DNA from: an uncultured Verrucomicrobiota bacterium
GTDB taxonomy: Bacteria > Verrucomicrobiota > Verrucomicrobiia > Limisphaerales > UBA8199
Assembly: GCA_903873945.1 (NCBI GenBank)
Contig: CAIQQM010000250.1
Coordinates: 1-49,793, forward strand
Length of the DNA stretch: 49,793 nt
Reading direction: 5' to 3'
Shown: one piece after another, positions 35,498 through 44,677 of the stretch
Numbering within the stretch: position 1 is the stretch's first letter
How the letters are laid out: the number at the start of each line of letters is the position of its first letter
Position numbers and translations under genes: made by a program
The notes under the pieces: generated by a model
The model's input: the letters and a program-made list of their open reading frames with translations, nothing else
Told to the model about the DNA's origin: nothing
Databases searched by the model: none

Positions 35498-38341
35498 TCA
35501 ATGCGCTTCGAGCCAGTTTTCGCCGACGCCCATCTCCACTTCCACGGGCACATCCAGCGGAATGGCGGCCTTCATTTTCTCTTCCACCATCGGCATGACC
35601 TCTTTCTGTTCCAGCCGGTGGAGATCGAACACGAGTTCATCATGGACCTGGAGAAGCATCCGGGTCTTCAGGTTCCGCCGGAGCAGCTCGCGCTGGATGT
35701 TAATCATGGCGATTTTGATCATGTCAGCGGCGGTGCCTTGGATGGGGGCGTTGATGGCGTTGCGTTCGGCGCCGCCCCGCACGGTGTTGTTCAGGGACCG
35801 AATGTCGCGGATATACCGGCGGCGGCCAGTCACGGTTTCCACGTAACCATGCTCCCGCGCGAAGGCAATGGTGTCGTCCATGTACCGGCGGATGCCGGGA
35901 AATTGCTTGAAGTATTCGTTGATGATTTCAACCGCTTCCTTGCGCGGAATAGCCAGGCGCTGAGCCAGACCAAATGCCGAAATGCCGTACGCGATGCCAT
36001 AGTTCACCATCTTAGCCTTGCGCCGCATCTCGGGCGTGACCATGTCGGGGAAAATTCCATAGACCTTCGCGGCGGTGGCGGTATGGACATCGGCGCCGGT
36101 TCTGAAGGCTTCGAGCAGCCCGGCCTCGCGGCTTAGGGCAGCGATGATGCGCAGCTCAATCTGCGAATAATCCGCCGAGAGCAGCAAATACCCGCCGTTG
36201 CGCGGGACGAAGGCTTTGCGGATTTCCTGGCCGCGCTCCGTGCGAATGGGAATATTCTGCAGGTTCGGGTTCTGCGAGCTTAAACGGCCGGTCGTGGTCA
36301 TCATCTGGTTGAAGGTGGTGTGAACGCGGCCGGTTGGGGGCCAAATCGCGAGCGGTAGAGCGTCAGCGTAGGTGGATTTTAACTTGGATGCAGTGCGGTA
36401 TTCGAGCAGCCGCTGGACGATCTCGTGATCGGACGCCAGCATGGCGAGTGTTTGTTCGTCGGTCGCGTACTGTCCTGTCTTGGTTTTCTTCGCGCCCGCG
36501 GAAATCTTTAGGATATCAAACAGGATCTGGCCCAACTGGCGCGGTGAGTTCAGGTTGAAGGTGGTCCCGGCCAGCCGGTAGATGGTCTTCTCCGCCTCCT
36601 TGATCTCCTTCGAGAGCTGGGCGGCAAACTCAGCGAGCGCCGCGGCGTCAACCTTGATGCCCTCGAATTCCATGTTCGCCAGCACGGCGATGAGTGGCGA
36701 CTCGATCTCGTAGAAGACGCGCTCCTGGCCTTTCTCTTTCAGCAACGGCTCCAACGTCGCGCGGAGCTGCCATGTCACATCGGCATCCTCGGCGGAGTAC
36801 TCGGCAACTCTCTCAATCGGCACATCGGCCATGTTCAGTTGCTCCGCCTTCGCATCGCCGATAAGTTTGGTGATCGGCACGGGCGTGTAGCCCAGGTAAA
36901 CCTCGGACAGGTAATCCATCCCATGCCGCATCTCCGGCTCGATGAGGCTGTGGGCAATCATTGTGTCGAAAAGCCTTCCGCGTACTGAAACGCCCTGCCA
37001 CTTGAGCACGCTTAGGTCGAACTTGAGGTTGTGCCCGACTTTTTCGATACGGTCGGATTCAAGCACAGGCCGGAATTCGTCGAGAATCCGTTTCGCTTCC
37101 GCGGTGTCTTGGGGCACCGGGACGTAATAGCCCGTATGTGGGGCAAAGCAGAAAGCTATCCCGACCAGGCGCGCCGCCTTGGGTTCGACGCTGGTGGTTT
37201 CCGTATCGAAACAAAAGGAAGTCTTGCTCTGCAACGTCCTGACCAGCTCCGCGCGTTGCGCGGCCGATGTTACCAGGTGGTATTTGTGTCGGACGTCCGT
37301 GATGGTTTTTAGGTTGGCAACAACGGGCGGCTGTTCTTCAACAACCGGTTCCTCGTCGTCCGCCACGAGCACAAGGTCCTCGACCCCATCGCTTCCGGAA
37401 GCGGATGAGGACTTGGCGGCCCGGGCTGGTGGGGCCGGTGACGGCGAAAACCCGCGCCCGGCTTTAAAATCTTCCCCGAACAAGCGTCGGCCAATGGAGT
37501 TAAACTCGAACTCAATCAGCAGGGCCTTCAGCTTCTCTTCATCGAATGGCTGGACTTTAAGCAGATCGAACTCGACAGGACATGGCGCATCACGGACGAT
37601 CGTTGCCAGGCGTTTTGAGAGCAGTGCCAGCTCCCGGTGCTTTTCGAGCCCTTCCTTGACCCGGCTGGTCAGCTCCCCCGAATGGGCCAGCAAATTGTCC
37701 AGGCTCTGATATTGGGCGATAAGTTTTACCGCGGTTTTCTCCCCGATGCCAGGGACGCCGGGAATGTTGTCGGACGCGTCTCCCATAAGTGCGAGCACAT
37801 CCACGACTTGATTGGGCTGCTGTACCCCCCAGCGCGCCCGGACCTCGGGCAGGCCGATAATCTCCGCCCCCTCACCCATGCGCGGTGGTTTAAAGACAAA
37901 TGTATTTTCCGTGATGAGCTGGCCGAAATCCTTGTCGGATGTGACCATGTAAGACTGGAAGCCTTCTTTTTCCGCGCGCTGCACAAGCGTCCCGATGATG
38001 TCATCAGCCTCGTACCCATCACACTCAAGTCCGGGGATGTTAAACGCCTCAATCATGCGGCGCACATGGGGCAGCGCTTTGCTGAGGTCTTCGGGCATCG
38101 CCTGGCGCGTCGCTTTGTATTCGGCGAATTCGACATGCCGGTGAGTCGGGGCCCGGGTATCGAAGGCCACTGCGATGTGCGTGGGCTGCTGTTTGTTAAG
38201 GATCTCGAGCAGTGTTTGAGTAAACCCGTAAAGTGCGGAAGTGTTGACGCCTTTCGACGTGAGGATTGGCCGGCTGACGAACGCGAAGTGCGCCCGATAA
38301 ACCAAAGCCATGCCATCCAGCAGGAACAACTTCTTAACCAT
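35498..38341 (-). CDS. polA: DNA polymerase I with proofreading domain
   Basis: The 947-residue enzyme has the N-terminal 5'-3' exonuclease (LDGMALVYRAHFAF; VTSDKDFGQLI; GDASDNIPGVPGIGEKTA), a 3'-5' exonuclease with its acidic motifs intact (FDTETTSVE; GHNLKFDLSVLKW; YSAEDADVTW), and the polymerase domain (SADYSQIELRIIAALS; KMVNYGIAYGISAFGLAQRL; VHDELVFD). It replaces RNA primers and repairs DNA. It diverges from the topoisomerase gene across a 197-base gap, and 200 bases separate it from the Memo-AMMECR1 gene. Confidence 0.97.
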   Translation of the reverse strand: MVKKLFLLDGMALVYRAHFAFVSRPILTSKGVNTSALYGFTQTLLEILNKQQPTHIAVAFDTRAPTHRHVEFAEYKATRQAMPEDLSKALPHVRRMIEAFNIPGLECDGYEADDIIGTLVQRAEKEGFQSYMVTSDKDFGQLITENTFVFKPPRMGEGAEIIGLPEVRARWGVQQPNQVVDVLALMGDASDNIPGVPGIGEKTAVKLIAQYQSLDNLLAHSGELTSRVKEGLEKHRELALLSKRLATIVRDAPCPVEFDLLKVQPFDEEKLKALLIEFEFNSIGRRLFGEDFKAGRGFSPSPAPPARAAKSSSASGSDGVEDLVLVADDEEPVVEEQPPVVANLKTITDVRHKYHLVTSAAQRAELVRTLQSKTSFCFDTETTSVEPKAARLVGIAFCFAPHTGYYVPVPQDTAEAKRILDEFRPVLESDRIEKVGHNLKFDLSVLKWQGVSVRGRLFDTMIAHSLIEPEMRHGMDYLSEVYLGYTPVPITKLIGDAKAEQLNMADVPIERVAEYSAEDADVTWQLRATLEPLLKEKGQERVFYEIESPLIAVLANMEFEGIKVDAAALAEFAAQLSKEIKEAEKTIYRLAGTTFNLNSPRQLGQILFDILKISAGAKKTKTGQYATDEQTLAMLASDHEIVQRLLEYRTASKLKSTYADALPLAIWPPTGRVHTTFNQMMTTTGRLSSQNPNLQNIPIRTERGQEIRKAFVPRNGGYLLLSADYSQIELRIIAALSREAGLLEAFRTGADVHTATAAKVYGIFPDMVTPEMRRKAKMVNYGIAYGISAFGLAQRLAIPRKEAVEIINEYFKQFPGIRRYMDDTIAFAREHGYVETVTGRRRYIRDIRSLNNTVRGGAERNAINAPIQGTAADMIKIAMINIQRELLRRNLKTRMLLQVHDELVFDLHRLEQKEVMPMVEEKMKAAIPLDVPVEVEMGVGENWLEAH

Positions 38342-38538
38342 GGCGACAAGTTAGCGGGTCTTCCCCGGGCCTGAAACCTGAAAGAACGCAAATCGTAGAA
38401 GGGGTTGTTGAAGTTTGGTCAAGCACAAGTCGCGCTTTATCATCGCATCAGTGAAAAAACAGTTTGACGCAACGACCCGCAAGGACACCATCACCAATCG
38501 GGCTGGAGATTCATCTTTGATATTTAGCACCTTGAAAT

Positions 38539-40371
38539 ATGGCAGAGAACAAGAAACACGTTTACGACGAAAGCAAGATCAAGACACTTTCCTCCCTGGA
38601 ACATATCCGGTTGCGGACGGGAATGTACATCGGGCGGGTGGGCGACGGTTCGCACTACGATGACGGCTGCTATATCTTGCTTAAGGAGGTCATAGACAAC
38701 GCCATAGACGAGTTCATCATGGGCTATGGCAAGGAGGTCCAGATCGCCATTGATGACAAGGCGGTCACCGTGAGGGATTTCGGGCGCGGCATTCCGCTCG
38801 GCAAGGTTGTGGATTGCGTGTCGAAAATTAACACCGGCGCAAAATACAACGATGACGTGTTTCAGTTCAGCGTCGGGCTGAACGGGGTTGGGACCAAAGC
38901 GGTCAACGCGCTTTCGAAGGAGTTTCTCGTGCGCAGCTTTCGCGAAGGCGAGGTGGTCGAAGCCGCCTTCAGGCAGGGGAAGCTTAAGAACGAGAAAAAG
39001 GCTAAGTCTGAAAAGGAACCGGACGGGACAATGATCCGCTTCGTGCCCGACCCGGATATTTTTAAGGAAATCAAATTCCTTCCTGAGCATGTTGAGAGAC
39101 GGTTGAGGCATTACAGTTACCTGAACAGCGGCCTCAAGCTGGTATTCAACGGCAAGACTTTTCAGTCGCGAAACGGCCTCCTCGATCTGGTCATGGAAGA
39201 TCTGGAGGCGGATGGCAGCGAGCCGATTTACCCGCCGCTTCATTACGCGGAAAAAACACTCGAATTTTGTTTCACGCACAGCAACAGCCGCTACGGGGAA
39301 ACGTTCTACTCATTCGTGAATGGCCAGTACACCGCCGATGGCGGCACTCATCTCAGCGCGTTTCGCGAAGGGTTGCTCAAGGCGGTGAATGAGTACGGCC
39401 ATGAGAAGTTCGACGGCGACGACGTGCGGGAGAGCATGGTCGGCGCGGTCGCGATTCGGCTCAAGGACCCGGTCTTCGAATCCCAGACAAAGAATAAGCT
39501 CGGCAACACGGAAATTCGCGCCGATCTGGTCAACCGGGTCCGCGAAGAGCTGTTGCACTTCTTCAATCGAAACAAGGAAATCGCCGAGAAGATTGTGGCC
39601 AAAGTCCAGGATACTCGGCAGCTCCGCAAAGAGTTGCAGGAAGTGAAAAAACTGGCCCGCGAACGCGCCAAAGCCATCACGATCCGTATCCCGCAGCTAA
39701 AGGATTGCAAAACCCATTTCAACAAGGAAAAAGGCAAGGGCAAGGGTTCGATGATTTTCATCACTGAAGGGCAATCCGCCGCCGGCTCGATCGTGAGTTG
39801 CCGGGACGTGGAAACTCAGGCCATTTTCGTGCTCAAGGGCAAGCCGCTCAACGTGTGGGACCTTAAGCGCGACATCGTCTATAAGAACGATGAGCTGTAC
39901 AACCTCATGCGCGCCCTGGACGTCGAGGATAACCTCGAAGGTCTCCGTTACGAAAAGGTGATTCTCGCCACCGATGCCGACGTGGACGGGTTGCACATCC
40001 GCAATCTGCTCATCACGTATTTCTTTCGCTTCTTCGACCAGCTTGTGCACGATGAACATTTGTTCGTGCTGGAAACACCGCTGTTCCGCGCGCGGAACCG
40101 GGAGCAAACGATTTACTGCTATTCTGAAGCCGAGCGCGACGAGGCCGCGAAGAAACTGGGTAACAGTTGTGAAATCACGCGGTTTAAAGGCCTGGGTGAA
40201 ATCTCTCCCTCGGAGTTCAAACAGTTCATTGGCGAAAGCATGCGCTTGAGCAAGGTGGAGTACGCGCCCAAGCCCGATGCCGCGGGCATTCTTGGCTTCT
40301 ACATGGGCAAAAATACCCCCGAACGCAAAGACTACATCATGGAAAACCTCGTCGTGCCCGTGGAGGATTGA
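38539..40371 (+). CDS. parE: Type IIA topoisomerase B subunit (ParE-like; GyrB possible)
   Basis: The 610-residue ATPase subunit has the GHKL motifs (KEVIDNAIDEF; RDFGRGIPLGKV; VGLNGVGTKAVNALS), the transducer segment, and TOPRIM motifs EGQSAAG and DADVDGLHIRNLL, ending with a short tail. The size and tail look like ParE of Bacteroidetes and Verrucomicrobia rather than the longer GyrB, but the distinction needs a tree. No A subunit follows in the window; the next gene is a broken sigma factor. It would cut and rejoin DNA with an A subunit encoded elsewhere. Confidence 0.9.
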   Translation: MAENKKHVYDESKIKTLSSLEHIRLRTGMYIGRVGDGSHYDDGCYILLKEVIDNAIDEFIMGYGKEVQIAIDDKAVTVRDFGRGIPLGKVVDCVSKINTGAKYNDDVFQFSVGLNGVGTKAVNALSKEFLVRSFREGEVVEAAFRQGKLKNEKKAKSEKEPDGTMIRFVPDPDIFKEIKFLPEHVERRLRHYSYLNSGLKLVFNGKTFQSRNGLLDLVMEDLEADGSEPIYPPLHYAEKTLEFCFTHSNSRYGETFYSFVNGQYTADGGTHLSAFREGLLKAVNEYGHEKFDGDDVRESMVGAVAIRLKDPVFESQTKNKLGNTEIRADLVNRVREELLHFFNRNKEIAEKIVAKVQDTRQLRKELQEVKKLARERAKAITIRIPQLKDCKTHFNKEKGKGKGSMIFITEGQSAAGSIVSCRDVETQAIFVLKGKPLNVWDLKRDIVYKNDELYNLMRALDVEDNLEGLRYEKVILATDADVDGLHIRNLLITYFFRFFDQLVHDEHLFVLETPLFRARNREQTIYCYSEAERDEAAKKLGNSCEITRFKGLGEISPSEFKQFIGESMRLSKVEYAPKPDAAGILGFYMGKNTPERKDYIMENLVVPVED

Positions 40372-40642
40372 GACGGTTCGCCGGTGGGCACCCCAAGGGC
40401 ATGAGTGTCAGCATCCGCGCGCGGTGAGAGCATCCGATAATGGAAACTCAACGACGTGGGGCGCTTCGTGGTTTCTGTTGAGCGCGCAACGATGCGTGCC
40501 GCATTGGCCGCCAAGTGGAGCGCGAACTGATGTTTCGTCGAGCGTTAGCGAGGTGACTTTACCGGTTGATGGGTGAGGGCGTCTCTGCCGTAGGAATATT
40601 TCGTGTCACCTTTCCCTCTCCACTTGCCACTCATGTGCCGAT

Positions 40643-41698
40643 ATGATGGCAACCAGAGTTGTGAGTGCTGAAGTTTCTAGTGACGCCGAATTGGTGAGCG
40701 AGAGCCTGTCGGGAAAGCGCGATGCCTTCGGGCAAATCGTCGCGCGCTATCAATCGCTCGTCTGTTCGCTGGCCTACAGCGCAACCGGCAGCTTGGGCCA
40801 CAGCGAAGACCTTGCGCAGGAAACCTTCGTCACTGCATGGGCGTAGCTCGCCGATCTGCGCGAACCTGAAAAATTGCGAGCGTGGCTTTGCGGCATCGCG
40901 CGGAATCTCATCAACAACTGGCTTCGCAAACAAGGACGCGAGCCGAGTCACAAAGCGGAATCGCTCCAGGGCATCTCCGAGGCGCAATCGCCCGAGCCTT
41001 TGCCCATCGAGCGCGCGATCAGCAACGAAGAGCAGGCGATTTTGTGGCGTTCACTCGAACGAATCCCGGACATTTATCGCGAACCGTTAGTTTTGTTTTA
41101 TCGCGAGCATCAGTCCATTGAAGCCGTCGCGCGAGATTTGGAACTGAGCCAAGACGTCGTGAAGCAACGGCTTTCGCGCGGACGAAAGCTATTGCACCAA
41201 CAAGTCCTCGCGTTTGTCGAAGGTACGTTGGAAAAAACTTCGCCGGGCCAAACATTCACTCTTGGCGTGGTGGCGTCGCTGCCGATTGTCTCGACCTCGG
41301 CCAAAGCGGCGGCTGCGAGAGCCGCGCTTGCAAAAGCAGGCACCGCTACCAAAATCGGAACGCTTTTTGGATCAGTCGTTGGATTCTTGCCGGCGTTGGG
41401 CAGTGTTTTCTTAACGTATAAAAGCTTCCGGCAGCAGCAAATCGAAAACCGCACGTACGCGCAATCCGGGCCGATGACTAGTGAAAAGCGCCAAGAAATC
41501 CTGGCCCTAAAACGCCGACATGGTTCGAAAGCAAGCGTCTATCTGTATTTGGGTATGGCCTGTAACATGGGCGGGTTGCTGTTTATTCAGTTACACCACG
41601 GGTGGGATGGAGCCCGGCAGCATCTTGTGTTTTTGGCGTTTGTATTGGGACTCACTTTGTTTTGCTTCGTTCAAGCTTGGCGCTTGCGTCCACGTTAG
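40643..41698 (+). pseudogene. ECF sigma factor with hydrophobic C-terminal extension, interrupted by an amber codon
   Basis: One frame of 352 codons encodes sigma region 2 (LVSESLSGKRDAFGQIVARY, DLAQETFVTAW), region 4 (IPDIYREPLVLFYREHQSIEAVARDLELSQDVVKQRLSRGRKLLH) and a long C-terminal part with three hydrophobic segments. A TAG at 40844-40846 splits it after residue 67 in ...TAWA-stop-LADLREPEKLRAWLCGIARN. A single CAG-to-TAG change would explain it. The downstream part remains free of stops, so the mutation is recent, is a sequencing error, or is suppressed. Membrane-extended ECF factors are typical of this type of organism. Confidence 0.87.
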
Positions 41699-41729
41699 CG
41701 ATACGGCTGGCTGTTGTTCCAGCCAGCTG

Positions 41730-41963
41730 CTACCCGAGGAGGCAGAGGAGCCAAGGCAGGAAGATGAGAGCGCCGAAAACATACAGGACGCGCAACACGT
41801 AGAACGCTAGACGCACAAGCCACCACCAGGAAAGCCGCCACGGAGCCCAGATGCCCGCACGCAACTGAGCCGGAGCCGGAACGCGCAGAAGCAGATCCGA
41901 ACCAGGGTATATTTGCAGCTCAAATAACCCCGGATCGGTATGAACCGGGTTCTCGGGTAGAGG
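41730..41963 (-). pseudogene. Start-less C-terminal fragment of an unknown membrane protein
   Basis: On the minus strand a frame of 77 codons, without ATG or a good alternative start, reads ENPVHTDPGLFELQIYPGSD, then LRAGIWAPWRLSWWWLVRLA and a strongly hydrophobic end FGALIFLPWLLCLLG before TAG at 41730-41732. The composition is protein-like, with a soluble part and one membrane helix. It is probably the tail of a gene whose front was lost near the tRNA cluster. The rest of 41699-42064 holds nothing recognisable. Confidence 0.4.
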
Positions 41964-42064
41964 TCAACTTCTTGTGGCCATTATTGCAACGTTGACTTTG
42001 GCCTTGTGAGGACGATAGCGTACAGAAACGGCAGTTGGATTGTCGGCAATCCACGAGGAGTTGT

Positions 42065-42141
42065 GCGTCCGTAGCTCAATTGGATAGAGCTTCTGACTTC
42101 GGATCAGAAGGTTGCAGGTTCAAGTCCTGCCGGACGCGCCA
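42065..42141 (+). tRNA. tRNA-Arg (anticodon TCG)
   Basis: The 77-base cloverleaf has acceptor GCGTCCG/CGGACGC with discriminator G and encoded CCA, D-arm TAGCTCAATTGGATAGAGC, anticodon stem TCTGA/TCAGA around loop CTTCGGA, and T-arm GGTTCAAGTCC. The anticodon TCG reads CGA codons, and by wobble others of the CGN box. Confidence 0.96.
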
Positions 42142-42302
42142 TTAAAATCAAGAGGTTTGCGTAAGTGCCTTCCTGACCGAAAAACGAATTAAATCCACGC
42201 CTTTGCTGCCGCAGGGATCCGCGCGAAACCGCACTCTTGACTTTGCCAATGAATATGCAAAATTCCCCCCGCAAACAAAGGCGATAAATGAGCCTTTGTC
42301 AT

Positions 42303-42345
42303 CTTCGGATCCGAGGGTTGCCGGTTCAAAGCCCGGAGAAGAAGC
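42303..42345 (+). other. tRNA-Arg-like 3'-half fragment
   Basis: The sequence from CTTCGGATC through GGTTGC and GGTTCAA to GCA follows the anticodon loop, variable region and T-arm of the tRNA-Arg 160 bases upstream, with scattered changes. There is no matching 5' half. It looks like an old attachment-site duplication or a decayed tRNA. Confidence 0.55.
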
Positions 42346-42360
42346 ATGTTCTTTCAGTCT

Positions 42361-42435
42361 GCGCGGTTAGCTCAGTGGTAGAGCACTTCCTTGACACGGA
42401 AGGGGTCAGAGGTTCAAACCCTCTATCGCGCACCA
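42361..42435 (+). tRNA. tRNA-Val (anticodon GAC)
   Basis: The 75-base cloverleaf has acceptor GCGCGGT/ATCGCGC, discriminator A and encoded CCA, D-arm TAGCTCAGTGGTAGAGC, anticodon stem CTTCC/GGAAG around loop TTGACAC, and T-arm AGAGGTTCAAACCCTCT. Anticodon GAC reads GTC and GTT. Confidence 0.97.
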
Positions 42436-42561
42436 CCCTTTGTTTCCAATGGTTTTCTCACTTTTTACCTCAAAAGTGGCAAGTAACCTGCTGTCATAAA
42501 ACCGAGCCATTGCGGGTTGGAGGGGAAATTGGATTGGTTGGTTTTGGAGAAAGGATCAGAC

Positions 42562-43233
42562 ATGATCGGGATGGAAGAAAAAGAACCGGACCTAAGCGGA
42601 TTGGACTCCGACCAAAGGGAGATCTGCGCTTACTTGGCCTCTTGGGGTGACCAATGGGTGCCTCAGGTGGACATTGCCAAACGCGCCGGTGGCAAAAGGA
42701 GATTTCAGGAAGACCCGGAATGGGCTGTTCGAATGTTTCCCAGTTTGGTCGAAAGTAGATTAGTTGAGTCGAATTCCAATGGCCACTACCGTCTTAGGCG
42801 CAGAGTAAAGCAAGAGACGCTCAAGGAACCGGACAAGACGAAAGAGGAAGTATCACTCGAGAAGTTGACCGGTGCGAGAAAGAAGATCCTGTTTGTGGAC
42901 GATGATCTGGTTTGTCGCAAATTGGTGGGGGCCTATTTGCAAAATTCCGGATACGAGGTCCTGACCGCCCAGGATGCAACGGAGGCCATGGTCATGGCAG
43001 AGGGGGGTAACCTGAGTTTGATCATCTTGGATTTGGATCTGGAAGGTGAAAGCGGCCTCATGCTCATGAAGTTTTTGAAGCGAAATAATAGCGCTGTGCC
43101 GATCATTCTGTACACCGGGCTGAGCCATGACGACAAACATACCCTCGAAATGTTGAAGGAGGGGGCGCATCAATATGTGCAAAAAGGTCCGGTGGCGGAT
43201 TTGGGCAAGGCCGTTAAAAATGTCCTGGTTTAG
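42562..43233 (+). CDS. Response regulator with N-terminal winged-helix-like domain and C-terminal receiver
   Basis: The 223-residue protein has an N-terminal helical region (about 10-80: DQREICAYLASWGDQWVPQVDIAKRA) that looks like a winged helix, a charged linker, then a CheY-like receiver (about 108-223): acidic pair VDDD, phospho-Asp in LIILDLDLEGESG, Thr in ILYTGLS and Lys in YVQKGP. The order, output first and receiver last, is the reverse of the usual regulator. ATG 42562 is chosen because GAGAAAGGA precedes it. No kinase gene is adjacent. It may bind DNA or protein; the output function is unknown. Confidence 0.85.
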   Translation: MIGMEEKEPDLSGLDSDQREICAYLASWGDQWVPQVDIAKRAGGKRRFQEDPEWAVRMFPSLVESRLVESNSNGHYRLRRRVKQETLKEPDKTKEEVSLEKLTGARKKILFVDDDLVCRKLVGAYLQNSGYEVLTAQDATEAMVMAEGGNLSLIILDLDLEGESGLMLMKFLKRNNSAVPIILYTGLSHDDKHTLEMLKEGAHQYVQKGPVADLGKAVKNVLV

Positions 43234-43432
43234 GCTTGGATGAGTGTTGCCGCCCCACGAGTTCTTTTCTGGAATAAGTTTGCCCGCTCCGGTAGTTTTC
43301 GTGAGTCGGGACAAAGCTGATGTGCCATCAGTTTTGCCAATTGGGCCGTGTCAAACCTCTTCGCGTCACGGCTGTATTTCCGGATCGGGATCTCCAATGC
43401 CAGGTTCCGTCTTCCCTGAGGGTTAACGGGGT

Positions 43433-44116
43433 TTATTCAGGTTCCGATCCGGGCTTGTTGAAGATCAGTCGGGCATAGCCGTAAGCCAGCAACTCGCTGA
43501 TGGTTGCTCGTACGCCGGCGCTGGAACGCCACCAGTGAGCAGGGTCATAATCCTTCTCGGGAACAGCCATGACGCCGATGCGGACATCTTTGCCAAAGGC
43601 CTTCTGGAAAAGCAGCCGTGAGCGGCGCGCATGCGGCCCGACACTGACGATGTTCAATTTCTTCGGTGACATTTCATGCTGCCGCAGCCATTTCTTGAGT
43701 GTTGCCGCTGCCGTGTAAGTTCGGTCCTGGCGGACCCAGGCGGCCGGCACGGGTTGGATGGCGTTTGTGTTCAGACCAAGTTTTGCCAGCGTGGTGGCGC
43801 CAAGTTCGGCGTAAGTCTTGTATTCGCACAGAGGGGCGCCTTGGTCTATTACCCCGCCCGTGACAAACACCTTGTCGTAATGATTGCGGTTGAATTCGGC
43901 AATCGCTGCCTCCATCGCATAATCTGCACCCCAACCTTCAACCACAAGCACTCCACCTGGCACGGGGTCCTGAGCCGCCAGGAAAGGGTGTACCTCATGT
44001 GCGGCTAGGATCAACAACGCTGCAAAACTTAAAACCATCAAAAAGCAGCCGCGCCACGTGGGCGCCAGACAATGCCGGCGGCGGAGCAACCCGAAGAAAA
44101 TGGTGTGCTGTTCCAT
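43433..44116 (-). CDS. DUF218 (YdcF/SanA-like) membrane-anchored protein
   Basis: The 227-residue protein has one N-terminal helix (about 25-42) and then a periplasmic DUF218 domain: GGVLVVEGWGADYAMEAAI, VFVTGGVIDQG, YTAAATLKKWL and NIVSVGPHARRSRLLFQKAFG. Relatives include SanA, ElyC and YdcF, linked to envelope integrity, without a firm reaction. Its gene neighbours are a response regulator and a DciA-like gene; neither points to a specific role. Confidence 0.85.
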   Translation of the reverse strand: MEQHTIFFGLLRRRHCLAPTWRGCFLMVLSFAALLILAAHEVHPFLAAQDPVPGGVLVVEGWGADYAMEAAIAEFNRNHYDKVFVTGGVIDQGAPLCEYKTYAELGATTLAKLGLNTNAIQPVPAAWVRQDRTYTAAATLKKWLRQHEMSPKKLNIVSVGPHARRSRLLFQKAFGKDVRIGVMAVPEKDYDPAHWWRSSAGVRATISELLAYGYARLIFNKPGSEPE

Positions 44117-44169
44117 AGTGCTTCTAAATCAAAGCTATGATTTGCCTGAACGGAAAGAACCTGCCGCGT

Positions 44170-44583
44170 TTACCCCACCCGAAACGAGATCTTCATGATA
44201 AGCTCCCGGCCAAAACTGTGCTGGAGACGGTCGAGAATCTCTTTTCGGCGGTAGCGGACGATTTCGCTAAGCCACACATTGCTGTCAACGGTGACAAACA
44301 ATGTGCCCTTGCGCAGCCCCACGGGTTGCGCGTGCGCGACGATGTTCGGATCAATCAGGTTGTTCCACACTTTTACCACTTCGGCTTCCGCGCGGCGGCT
44401 GTCGATGCGCAAATCAGAGAGCACATTAGGCAGGACGGCGCTGACAGGTCTGGCGTGCAAAACCATCGCCTTTTCGAGAGGCGCGAGATCAATGCCCCGC
44501 CATTGGACGATCACGCGTTGGCGGGGGGTCTTGCCGCCATGTCCCAGAGGCGGCGAATAATATCGTGGTGGGGGAAAAGCCAT
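44170..44583 (-). CDS. DciA-like DUF721 protein
   Basis: The 137-residue protein carries the DUF721 core: VVKVWNNLIDPNIVAHAQPVGLRKGTLFVTVDSNVWLSEIVRYRRKEILDRLQ. This is the RNA-helicase-like KH-type module of DciA, the loader of the replicative helicase DnaB in bacteria without DnaC. The extra 40 basic and proline-rich N-terminal residues are common. It lies 53 bases upstream of the DUF218 gene in transcription direction. The specific DciA role is inferred from family. Confidence 0.85.
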   Translation of the reverse strand: MAFPPPRYYSPPLGHGGKTPRQRVIVQWRGIDLAPLEKAMVLHARPVSAVLPNVLSDLRIDSRRAEAEVVKVWNNLIDPNIVAHAQPVGLRKGTLFVTVDSNVWLSEIVRYRRKEILDRLQHSFGRELIMKISFRVG

Positions 44584-44677
44584 TGGAGACTTGAATTACA
44601 AGGTTGCAGGGGTCAGGAAACGCAATTCTACTGCCGGCTCAATCGCACCGGGCAAATTGGTCGCCAGACAAAAGGAA

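Noticed and set aside
35381-36136. 251-residue plus-strand frame
   Set aside because: It runs antisense to the polymerase domain of polA, which is unambiguous.
37637-38374. 245-residue plus-strand frame
   Set aside because: Antisense to the 5' exonuclease part of polA; no family character.
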